A stretch of DNA of 11,510 bases from an uncultured Burkholderiaceae bacterium (GTDB taxonomy: Bacteria; Pseudomonadota; Gammaproteobacteria; Burkholderiales; Burkholderiaceae), in contig CALMPB010000018.1 in NCBI GenBank assembly GCA_937871985.1, positions 1 to 11,510 on the forward strand, in the 5' to 3' direction. A program made the position numbers and the translations under genes. Below, in pieces: positions 5,271-11,510 of this stretch. Positions within the stretch are counted from its first letter, which is position 1. Every line of letters starts with the position of its first letter. Below the pieces are notes generated by a model that was given only the letters and a program-made list of their open reading frames with translations, had not been told where the DNA came from and ran no database searches.

Positions 5271-6471
5271 CGTTGAACTTTTCGCGGGGGCGGGCGGACT
5301 CGCTATTGGTATGGCGAATGCCGGCTTTCATCACGCTGCAGTGGTTGAATGGGATCATGACGCATGTGAAACCTTCCGGGAAAATCAGCGCCACCACGCC
5401 CATGCGGTCGAAGGTTGGCCGGTTCATGAGGTCGATGCGCGTACGTTCAATTTTTCATCTCTAGCATCAGATATCGCTGTTGTCTCCGGAGGCCCCCCAT
5501 GTCAGCCATTCTCCATGGGAGGAAAGCATCAAGCACAGCGCGACGAGAGGAATATGTTTCCGGAAGCTGTTCGAGCCGTCCGCGAACTTATGCCCAAAGC
5601 CTTCATATTCGAGAACGTAAAGGGATTGATGCGAGAGAGCTTCACCTCCTATTTTTCGTATATCCATCTTCAATTGCAGTATCCCGAGCTTTCTCGTTGT
5701 AAAGGAGAAAATTGGGTACAGCATCGGTCCCGACTGGAACGGCATCACTCATCGAACAAGAACGCTCCAACATATAACGTCCTGTTTGACGTTCTGAACG
5801 CAGCGGACTTCGGAGTACCTCAAAAACGAGAGCGCGTTTTCTTTGTCGGGTTTCGATCTGATCTGGAGGCTGAATGGTCCTTCCCGCAAAAGACGCATTC
5901 GGAAGATGCTTTGCTCGTCTCCAAGTGGATTGAGGGAACTTACTGGGATGAACATGGGCTGGATAAGGGGCGTATGAACCACATCCCAACGCGCTATGCC
6001 CGGAGAGTGCAACGTTTGCGGGATAACCCATCCCTGTTGGGAGTATCTCGTTGGCGCACAACCCGCGATGCATTGCGCGACCTCCCAGACCCCGAAACCC
6101 ATCCGAACAATGGCATAGCGAATCACGTATTCACACCGGGAGCACGTACCTATGTGGGTCATACCGGGAGCGCCCTTGATGATCCCGCCAAGACATTGAA
6201 GGCTGGATACCATGGTGTTCCAGGGGGAGAGAACATGTTCGTCAAGGACGATGGAAACGTTCGCTACTTCACTGTGCGTGAAGCGGCCCGGTTGCAGACA
6301 TTCCCTGATGAGTACGAGTTCCATGGCTCCTGGAGCCAAACCATGCGCCAGTTGGGCAATGCTGTCCCGGTACAACTAGCCGAGGTTGTGGCTAGTTCAG
6401 TGGCGAATAGCTTGATGCGGTGTGAGGCCAATGAGAGACGTACCACCTGTGCCGCGGTTGATGGAAGATGA
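5263..6471 (+). CDS. DNA (cytosine-5) methyltransferase (402 aa)
   Basis: All core C5-MTase motifs are present. Motif I is VELFAGAGGLAIGM at the N-terminus (SAM binding). Motif IV is GGPPCQPFS with catalytic Cys80. Motif VI is FENV with Glu117. Motif VIII is QKRERVFFVG (187-196). The C-terminal motifs are REAARLQTFP (339-348) and QLGNAVPVQLAE (363-374). The region between motif VIII and about residue 310 is the target-recognition domain, so the sequence specificity cannot be predicted here. An insertion of about 40 residues between motifs VI and VIII resembles other large plasmid or island MTases. Start ATG 5263 lies inside the end of vsr; the following GHKL gene begins at or just after its stop. 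It would methylate self DNA to block the co-encoded nuclease proteins. A Dcm-like product name would be reasonable, but the CCWGG target is not shown. Confidence 0.97.
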   Translation: MRSVELFAGAGGLAIGMANAGFHHAAVVEWDHDACETFRENQRHHAHAVEGWPVHEVDARTFNFSSLASDIAVVSGGPPCQPFSMGGKHQAQRDERNMFPEAVRAVRELMPKAFIFENVKGLMRESFTSYFSYIHLQLQYPELSRCKGENWVQHRSRLERHHSSNKNAPTYNVLFDVLNAADFGVPQKRERVFFVGFRSDLEAEWSFPQKTHSEDALLVSKWIEGTYWDEHGLDKGRMNHIPTRYARRVQRLRDNPSLLGVSRWRTTRDALRDLPDPETHPNNGIANHVFTPGARTYVGHTGSALDDPAKTLKAGYHGVPGGENMFVKDDGNVRYFTVREAARLQTFPDEYEFHGSWSQTMRQLGNAVPVQLAEVVASSVANSLMRCEANERRTTCAAVDGR

Positions 6472-6479
6472 GGAGCATT

Positions 6480-8825
6480 ATGACTGCCACGGAGTTCGAT
6501 TTAACCCCTGATCCCCGAGTTCTACAAATCCTTGGGGAGATCAATCTTGATCAATGGAAGTGTCTCGCCGAACTAATCGATAACAGTGTCGATGCCTTCA
6601 TCAACGCACGTCGAGATGGGGGCCAGGTCGAGTCTCCATCCGTGGTCATCAGTCTGCCCACCCAGGACAAGGAAGATGCCAGCGTGACTATTCGAGACAA
6701 TGGTCCAGGTATGACTCTGGATCAGTTGGAGCGTGCCGTCCGAGCAGGATGGAGTGGCAATAACCCGTTGGACAATCTTGGGTTGTTCGGCATGGGGTTC
6801 AATATCGCGACCGCTCGCTTGGGGATGGTTACCGAGGTGTATACCACGCGGACGGGGGACAAGGAGTGGACCGGTCTTCGTATCGACCTCAACGAGTTGC
6901 GTCGGACTCGAACTTACCAAACCCCACGACTGACCCGGCCGAAGTTGGATTCCGCCGCCCATGGGACCGAGATCAAAATTCTCCGGCTTAAGACCGATCA
7001 ACGGATTTATTTCTCGAAGAGCGCGAATCACAACAAGATCAGGCGCCAGCTTGCGCGCGTATATGCACCGCTATTGCTTTCAACGGACGCGGCATTTTCC
7101 CTGCAAGTCAATAGCCAGAATATCCAGGCTAAACGTCCCTGCCACTGGAATCCGGACCGTTCGGTACTTGGTGGAGACGGGAAGCCTGTACATGCGGTGG
7201 AAACATTTGACGTTGAGCTGCCGTCGCGGCACTACTGTCTCACTTGCATGTTGTCCTTTTCTGGCACGCAGGGGTGTCCGACCGCGAGTCCCGTGTGCAA
7301 AACGGTGGAACTTAAGCGTCGATTGCATGGTTGGGTGGGGTTGCAACGATACATGCACGAGGAAGATTTCGGCATCGACATCATCCGAAATGGGCGTGTT
7401 ATCGAAGTGCAAAACAAGGATCTATTCGTCTGGAGCGGAGGCGAACGACCGGAGCGTGAATATCCCATCGACGACCAGCGCAACCGCGGCCGGTTCATTG
7501 GCGAGATTCATTTGGATCACTGCCGGGTAAGCTATACCAAGGATCGTTTCGAGCGTGATGACACATCATGGTCGGAGATGGTGACCTTGGTCAGAGGTGA
7601 AGGCCCATTGCAACCGCAGAAGGCAAAAGCCCTGGGGTTCGAGCCTCCGTCCGCCCCTCTATATCGATTGTTCCAGGCGTTTCGTAGAAGCAGCCCGCAA
7701 GGCAAGACTGGGCGCTGGTCGCGCATCCTGGCGGTTAAGAGCAACGAGCGCGCTATCGAAATGGCGGACTTGTTTCACAAGGGGGACCCCGAGTACCAAA
7801 CCGATGAGAAGTGGTACGAACTCGTCGAGGAAGAGGATCGTGGCATCGTTGGCGCGACGCCAACAGCTTCCGGTCCGGGATCGGCCTCACCGGAGGTGCC
7901 AGCTGGGTTTCTCGACGATGCTGGAGAAACGCCTCTGGAAAGTGAAGCTTCGTCTCCGACATCCGAGGCCGGGCCTCCAGTTCAGAACGTATCTGCCCCA
8001 CCCCTACGGCAGAAGTTACATGAACTGTCCCGAGTTTATAAGCATCCTCTCCTCAAGGTGGAGTTTACGGTCGAGGCGTTCATGGTTGCCGCGAGTGATC
8101 CCGACCTGCCTCCCAAGGCACCTTGGACCTTAAAGATAGAGAACCCAGGCACCAGGACCTTCCTCTTTCTCTTCGATCCCGACCATCCCGTTTTCCGCTC
8201 GGTCACAATGACACCCACGGATGCTGTGCTATCCGAGTTGGCTTTCAAGACCTACGAGTTCCTGAAGGAGGCCAGCCCGAATTCTGCGGTGTTCTCCACC
8301 ATCCTTTCCGACCTGAGAGGTGAGTACGCCGAGGATGCGAAACTCGATCCGAAGAGCATCATCTCCTTCGCGGATAGATCGCTCCGCGACATCGCCCAAT
8401 CGATCAGCGCATCCGGTAACGTCGATTCATTCGGAGCGTTGTTCTCTGAGTTGCCACAAATGGCGCAGGAGAAGATCAGGCGGAAAATCGCCTCGTCTGG
8501 AATGACCGGCGCCCAGGTTGTGATCGATGCGGGCGAATTCCTCTCTTACGCCGACGCTGCGGATATCAGACAATTCGTTCGTCTCCATCCGGAGCTCTTC
8601 TTCGATGGAAAATTCTGGGCTCAGCCTCACTCCTCTTTGGACTATGGCGACGCCAAGGTGAACGAGGAAGCTCGTGAGAGAGTGCTGGAGCGCTATGACG
8701 CGTATCTTGCGGATGCCGTTTGGCTTGCTTCGCAAAGCCCGCGGGATCTTGACCGCTGTGATCGCGACGAATTGATTCGAGCGACGCTTTCCGTGCGGCT
8801 ACTTGGGCAGGACGGAAACATCTGA
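6480..8825 (+). CDS. GHKL (MORC/MutL-like) ATPase of an R-M system (781 aa)
   Basis: The first ~200 residues are a GHKL ATPase domain: N-box LAELIDNSVDAF (Glu31, Asn35), G1 DNGPGM (73-78), G2 GLFGMGFNIA (101-110) and G3 HGTEI (161-165). A transducer-like region follows, with an Arg/Lys-rich section near residues 250-400. An acidic, Pro/Ser-rich linker (about 455-505) then leads to a C-terminal part of about 280 residues that I do not recognise. GHKL ATPases clamp on DNA upon ATP-driven dimerization. MORC/MutL-like members in restriction clusters were predicted by Iyer, Abhiman and Aravind to drive DNA restriction. I prefer ATG 6480 because GAGGAG (6470-6475) lies 4 bases upstream; ATG 6468 overlaps the MTase stop by 4 bp and would add four residues. 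No nuclease motif is evident in it, so cutting is probably done by the neighbouring protein. Confidence 0.9.
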   Translation: MTATEFDLTPDPRVLQILGEINLDQWKCLAELIDNSVDAFINARRDGGQVESPSVVISLPTQDKEDASVTIRDNGPGMTLDQLERAVRAGWSGNNPLDNLGLFGMGFNIATARLGMVTEVYTTRTGDKEWTGLRIDLNELRRTRTYQTPRLTRPKLDSAAHGTEIKILRLKTDQRIYFSKSANHNKIRRQLARVYAPLLLSTDAAFSLQVNSQNIQAKRPCHWNPDRSVLGGDGKPVHAVETFDVELPSRHYCLTCMLSFSGTQGCPTASPVCKTVELKRRLHGWVGLQRYMHEEDFGIDIIRNGRVIEVQNKDLFVWSGGERPEREYPIDDQRNRGRFIGEIHLDHCRVSYTKDRFERDDTSWSEMVTLVRGEGPLQPQKAKALGFEPPSAPLYRLFQAFRRSSPQGKTGRWSRILAVKSNERAIEMADLFHKGDPEYQTDEKWYELVEEEDRGIVGATPTASGPGSASPEVPAGFLDDAGETPLESEASSPTSEAGPPVQNVSAPPLRQKLHELSRVYKHPLLKVEFTVEAFMVAASDPDLPPKAPWTLKIENPGTRTFLFLFDPDHPVFRSVTMTPTDAVLSELAFKTYEFLKEASPNSAVFSTILSDLRGEYAEDAKLDPKSIISFADRSLRDIAQSISASGNVDSFGALFSELPQMAQEKIRRKIASSGMTGAQVVIDAGEFLSYADAADIRQFVRLHPELFFDGKFWAQPHSSLDYGDAKVNEEARERVLERYDAYLADAVWLASQSPRDLDRCDRDELIRATLSVRLLGQDGNI

Positions 8826-8826
8826 T

Positions 8827-10503
8827 ATGGAGGGCTATTTCCTCGACTCCCGCCGTCTGCTGAATGGTTCATGGCGAGCCTTCGAGCGCGATGTGGCAAG
8901 ACTCTTGGTTCAGAACGCTTTCGAGGATGTTCGCATCGTCGGCGGTTCCGGGGATCGTGGGGCTGATGTACTCGGAGTCAAGAATGGCAGTCTCTGGGTC
9001 GTTCAATGCAAATTCACCAGCGACAGCTATCCCGACCCCCATGCCGTTGACGAAGTTGTGGAGGCGTCAAAATTCTACGAAGCTGATCGACTCGCTATCG
9101 CCACATCACGAGCATTCGGTCCCGCCTTGAACTCGGCGATTGATCGGTGGGCACGACTGGGGATTCGGATCGAATCGCTTCCTCCTGCGACATTGCTGGA
9201 GATGATGCGCCGCAGCCCCGAGTATCCCAGGGCACGACGAGATCTACGTGACTACCAGGATGATTGCGTTCAACGGTTGAGTGCGGCTCTGCGAGAAACC
9301 GGCCGAGGGCAACTGGTACTCGCCACGGGCTTGGGAAAAACGGTCGTGATGGCTGAAACCACCGCCCAGTTATTGCGGGACGAGGTCATTGACTCAGGAC
9401 GAGTACTGGTGCTGGCGGATAAACGCGAACTAGTCGAACAACTGCAAAGAGAGTTCTGGCAGCAATTACCCAAGAGCATCCCCACTCATCTACTGATTGG
9501 CGGGGAGCAACCTACTTTCTGGGACGGCATCACGTTCGCCACGGTTCAGAGCGTTTTGCCGCGACTCGGCAATCTACCCGAGTTTGGATTGGTTTGGATT
9601 GACGAAGCACACCACATCGGATCGGAGAGTTTTCGTAGTGTCATCGATGAACTGGGAGCGCCAATGGTTGGCGGAGCCACCGCCACACCGTGGCGAGGCG
9701 ACCATTTCGACATTGACACCATCCTTGGACAGCCTGTAGCCAAAATCGGTATCGACGAGGGATTGCGTAGAGGGTTCCTTTGCGAAGCAGACTATCGCCT
9801 GCTTGCCGACAACATAGATTGGGAGTTTGTCAGGAAGCAATCAAGGAATGAGTATTCGATTAAAGAACTTAATACTCGCCTTCTCATCCCGACTCGTGAC
9901 GAAGAGGCGGCGAGGGTTATCGCGGATACCTTCAAGAAGGAATCCCGTCGCAGCCTGATTGTGTTTTGCGCGGGTGTCGAGCATGCGAGAGCCTTCTCGG
10001 CCATGCTCAAGCTCTATGGTTTCCGGTCGGCCCACATCACAGGCGAGATGGCCCCACGTGATCGAGAGAAAACAATGGCCGGGTTGCGTAGAGGAACAAT
10101 CAACGCGGTGACGACGGTGGACATCTTCAATGAAGGAGTCGATGTTCCCGATGTGGATATGCTCGCGTTCATGCGAGTGACCCATAGCCGCCGCATATTC
10201 GTACAGCAACTAGGCCGCGGGCTACGCTTGGCGCCGAACAAGGACAAAGTGGTTGTGTTGGACTTTGTGAGTGACCTGCGTCGAATTTCCGAGGTTATCG
10301 ACCTCCAAAAGTCCATATCGGGTGATGTCGAGCGCCTCGATCTCGTCGAGCGCATTGTCCAATTCTCAGATCATGGTGCCGGCCATTTCATGTTCGAGTG
10401 GTTGCTTGATCAAGCGGATCTGTTCAATCGGGAGGGGGATGCGAAATTGGAGTTGCCTGAGTTCAACTTCCCCTTCCCACCTTCTCCGGGAGCGGTTCAA
10501 TGA
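8827..10503 (+). CDS. SF2 helicase with N-terminal Mrr-type restriction endonuclease domain (558 aa)
   Basis: Residues 14-115 form an Mrr_cat-like PD-(D/E)xK nuclease: WRAFERDVARLL, then GGSGDRGADVL (Asp47) and VVQCKF (Gln60-Cys-Lys62). From about residue 145 an SF2 helicase core follows: RDYQ, motif I ATGLGKT (166-172), motif II DEAH (259-262), motif III TAT (285-287), FNEGVDVPDVD, and motif VI QQLGRGLR (460-467). This domain order is that of a motor-coupled nuclease that translocates on and cuts DNA. ATG 8827 is preferred. A TTG at 8803 would extend it by eight residues into the upstream gene, and neither start has a strong ribosome site. The ATG lies 1 bp after the GHKL stop and its own stop overlaps the next gene by 4 bp, indicating one transcript. 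Whether it targets unmethylated or modified foreign DNA cannot be read from sequence. Confidence 0.93.
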   Translation: MEGYFLDSRRLLNGSWRAFERDVARLLVQNAFEDVRIVGGSGDRGADVLGVKNGSLWVVQCKFTSDSYPDPHAVDEVVEASKFYEADRLAIATSRAFGPALNSAIDRWARLGIRIESLPPATLLEMMRRSPEYPRARRDLRDYQDDCVQRLSAALRETGRGQLVLATGLGKTVVMAETTAQLLRDEVIDSGRVLVLADKRELVEQLQREFWQQLPKSIPTHLLIGGEQPTFWDGITFATVQSVLPRLGNLPEFGLVWIDEAHHIGSESFRSVIDELGAPMVGGATATPWRGDHFDIDTILGQPVAKIGIDEGLRRGFLCEADYRLLADNIDWEFVRKQSRNEYSIKELNTRLLIPTRDEEAARVIADTFKKESRRSLIVFCAGVEHARAFSAMLKLYGFRSAHITGEMAPRDREKTMAGLRRGTINAVTTVDIFNEGVDVPDVDMLAFMRVTHSRRIFVQQLGRGLRLAPNKDKVVVLDFVSDLRRISEVIDLQKSISGDVERLDLVERIVQFSDHGAGHFMFEWLLDQADLFNREGDAKLELPEFNFPFPPSPGAVQ

Positions 10504-11036
10504 GCATGGCCGTAGCCAAGGATGTTCGGGACAATATCCGGAAAAAAATATGGGACAAGGCTGATGAATTAGGCTGGCCGGGGCTATCCGACATTGATCG
10601 CGCGACTTGGTATGAAAACTGGTCTAAGGACAAGGACATCGGGGGCGTCTTGGCGTATTTCATGGACGCCCGAAAGGTTCGGGTTTACATCAAGGACTCC
10701 TTGCTCAAGCCATATATGCGTACTCGCCTGGAGAATGGTGCGGAGAATATTTTATTGGCAGCGGGACTCGACTACGACAAGCCACCGGTTAAGAGCACTT
10801 ACGAAAAACCTCACGGACGTTTATTGACGGATGGGAAGGTTATTTGCTGGGGGCATAGTCGAGACTGGAAGTCAATAGTGATCTCGGTTTTCGAAAGAGC
10901 GCACAGATTGGAGTCAGGGAGTCCGTATGCCGCAGTTCTTGTTGAAACGGGTAGAACCACAAATACGGGTGCGCGTGAGATGATCTCAGAGGTCGGACGC
11001 CGGCTTGGGCTTGACCGGGTGATCTGGGTTGAGTAG
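10500..11036 (+). CDS. Uncharacterised protein, last gene of the GHKL restriction operon (178 aa)
   Basis: I do not recognise a family. The ATG overlaps the helicase stop by 4 bp (ATGA); an in-frame ATG at 10506 is an alternative start. The N-terminal ~95 residues are charged and probably helical (many Lys/Asp/Arg, WYENWSKDKD, RTRLENGAENILLAAGLDY). The C-terminal half looks alpha/beta, with strands such as GKVICWG, SIVISVF, YAAVLVETG and RVIWVE. No membrane segment, signal peptide or obvious nuclease motif is seen. Tight coupling suggests that it is an obligate partner, such as a specificity, adaptor or effector subunit of the nuclease-helicase. No gene follows before the right island end. 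Confidence 0.85.
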   Translation: MSMAVAKDVRDNIRKKIWDKADELGWPGLSDIDRATWYENWSKDKDIGGVLAYFMDARKVRVYIKDSLLKPYMRTRLENGAENILLAAGLDYDKPPVKSTYEKPHGRLLTDGKVICWGHSRDWKSIVISVFERAHRLESGSPYAAVLVETGRTTNTGAREMISEVGRRLGLDRVIWVE

Positions 11037-11162
11037 CTAATGGAAAGTAGTTCCAGGCATCTACCTTGGTGATGGGAGCGGCGGTCATCGGATTGCCCCT
11101 CGGTTTTCCAGTCATCGCGTGAGGCGGCGTCAATAGTGATGGAGAGATAGGCCCGGATTTCC

Positions 11163-11192
11163 CTGTACCGAAGTACACTTTCTTCGGTACAG
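11163..11192. repeat. 11-bp stem hairpin near the right island end
   Basis: CTGTACCGAAG (11163-11173) and CTTCGGTACAG (11182-11192) form a perfect 11-bp inverted repeat with an 8-base loop. A further GTACAGG (11192-11198) can also pair with CCTGTAC, allowing an alternative register. There is no T run on either side, so a protein-binding or recombination role is as likely as termination of the upstream operon. Confidence 0.6.
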
Positions 11193-11214
11193 TACAGGTA
11201 CATAAATCTGTTTT

Positions 11215-11304
11215 CGCTAATTTCACCAAATTACGCTAACCAGCTGAAAAGAAAATACTTTTACCTACATCAACCTACACTCACTTTCGCCTCACTTACC
11301 TAGA
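11215..11304. promoter_or_regulatory. Candidate recombinase arm/accessory sites beside attR
   Basis: This 90-bp AT-rich stretch inside the right repeat holds TAATTT-CACC-AAATTA (11218-11233), CGCTAA twice 20 bp apart (11215 and 11235), ACCTACA twice 10 bp apart (11263 and 11273) with a variant ACCTAGA at 11298, and TCACTT twice (11281 and 11292). Helically phased short direct repeats next to an att core are typical of tyrosine-integrase arm sites and excisionase sites. Assignment is by position and pattern only. Confidence 0.45.
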
Positions 11305-11323
11305 CGAACACCTTCGCACGCCA

Positions 11324-11377
11324 ACTCAAAATCCCCCGCCGCAAGGCGTGCCGGTTCGATTCCGGCCCCGGGCACCA
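11324..11377 (+). repeat. Right attachment repeat (attR), tRNA-Leu 3' fragment
   Basis: An exact copy of 672-725 running from the anticodon stem to the CCA end. It lacks the 5' half of the tRNA and is not functional. It is followed by the terminator that presumably served the uninterrupted tRNA gene, so this copy is the displaced chromosomal end. Confidence 0.92.
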
Positions 11378-11382
11378 GATTG

Positions 11383-11418
11383 AAAAAGCCGCTACTGCAA
11401 CGCAGGGCGGCTTTTTGT
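11383..11418 (+). terminator. Original tRNA-Leu terminator
   Basis: AAAAAGCCGC (11383-11392) and GCGGCTTTTT (11407-11416) form a 10-bp stem with an inner CTGC/GCAG hairpin, ending in a T-rich tail. It lies 6 bases after the tRNA 3' fragment. Because it is nearly symmetric (A run before, T run after) it may terminate in both directions. Confidence 0.88.
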
Positions 11419-11510
11419 TTGAAACCGGCACTCGCTCCCGCAGCCCCGGTAAAAGGTAAGCGCCCGGCGAACACATATTGAGCGCGTGCGTTGTCCTCGA
11501 TAGTGTCCAC
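11419..11510. other. Right flank, no gene recognised
   Basis: These 92 bases of chromosomal DNA beyond the terminator show no supportable gene. The open reverse frame crossing them owes its length to antisense reading through the tRNA fragment. Confidence 0.4.

Larger units (their letters stand above)
672..11377. mobile_element. tRNA-Leu-integrated genomic island without its own integrase
   Basis: Exact 54-bp direct repeats (672-725 and 11324-11377) corresponding to the 3' part of tRNA-Leu bound this segment, the classic footprint of tyrosine-recombinase integration at a tRNA gene. The DNA between has lower GC and different codon use from the permease, and its cargo consists of nuclease, helicase, methyltransferase and antitoxin genes typical of defence islands. 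None of the proteins encoded between the repeats has tyrosine or serine recombinase features (no R..HxxR..Y pattern), and no relaxase or phage structural gene is present. The element is therefore either cis-mobilizable, using a helper element's integrase, or a deletion derivative of a larger element. Confidence 0.85.

Noticed and set aside
5749..6375. Reverse-strand frame of 208 codons inside the methyltransferase gene
   Set aside because: It is antisense to the conserved MTase motifs and has no recognisable domain.
11037..11229. Reverse-strand frames that might be an integrase remnant next to attR
   Set aside because: Their translations show no tyrosine recombinase motif in any reverse frame, so position alone does not support the call.
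11324..11377. Second tRNA-Leu gene
   Set aside because: Only the 3' 54 bases are present; the 5' acceptor strand and D arm are missing.
672..11377. CRISPR array or insertion sequence in the island
   Set aside because: No regularly spaced long repeats, no transposase gene and no terminal inverted repeats with target duplication were seen.
11292..11510. Reverse-strand reading frame at the right edge
   Set aside because: It contains the same antisense tRNA translation (GAGIEPARLAAGDFE) from the tRNA fragment and also runs through a terminator.

Overview
The window is a chromosomal locus of a GC-rich proteobacterium carrying an integrated accessory element of about 10.65 kb. Burkholderiales (Alcaligenaceae-like) is my best guess. 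It rests on the very GC-rich codon use of the left-flank permease and the CTGACA-17-TATAAT promoter ahead of the tRNA; I have no marker gene that fixes the genus.

Left flank (1-725): the 3' end of an NCS2 xanthine/uracil-type permease, a GC-rich hairpin, a strong promoter and an intact tRNA-Leu(CAA). The last 54 bases of that tRNA (672-725) are repeated exactly at 11324-11377, followed by a good intrinsic terminator that probably belonged to the original tRNA gene. The DNA between the repeats has lower GC than the left flank and reads as a genomic island integrated in the tRNA 3' end. No integrase, excisionase or relaxase is encoded in it, so it looks like a cis-mobilizable or decayed element.

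Island module 1 (1016-3625): a two-gene operon. The first gene is a small MazG-like NTP pyrophosphohydrolase. The second is a 740-aa fusion of a GIY-YIG nuclease domain, a DUF2075/SF1-type helicase and a C-terminal LexA/UmuD-like S24 peptidase with an apparent Ala-Gly autocleavage site. A strong terminator follows.

Middle (3626-4652): about 550 bp of GC-rich, hairpin-rich DNA without a convincing gene, then an orphan VbhA-type antitoxin lacking the inhibitory glutamate and without a Fic toxin, then palindromes and short repeats.

Island module 2 (4653-11036): a tightly packed co-directional set. It holds a ribbon-helix-helix regulator, a Vsr endonuclease, a C5-cytosine methyltransferase, a GHKL (MORC/MutL-like) ATPase, an SF2 helicase with an N-terminal Mrr-type nuclease domain, and an unrecognised 178-aa protein. 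This matches the predicted class of restriction-modification systems that use GHKL ATPases. The MTase would mark self DNA, Vsr would repair T:G mismatches left by 5mC deamination, and the ATPase and nuclease-helicase would act on unmarked or foreign DNA. The last 290 bp before the right repeat hold a hairpin, an AT-rich inverted repeat and helically phased short direct repeats that look like recombinase accessory or arm sites.

The island therefore looks like a defence cargo with two separable systems. Module 1's nuclease-helicase-protease fusion and module 2's GHKL-based set are the most interesting parts.
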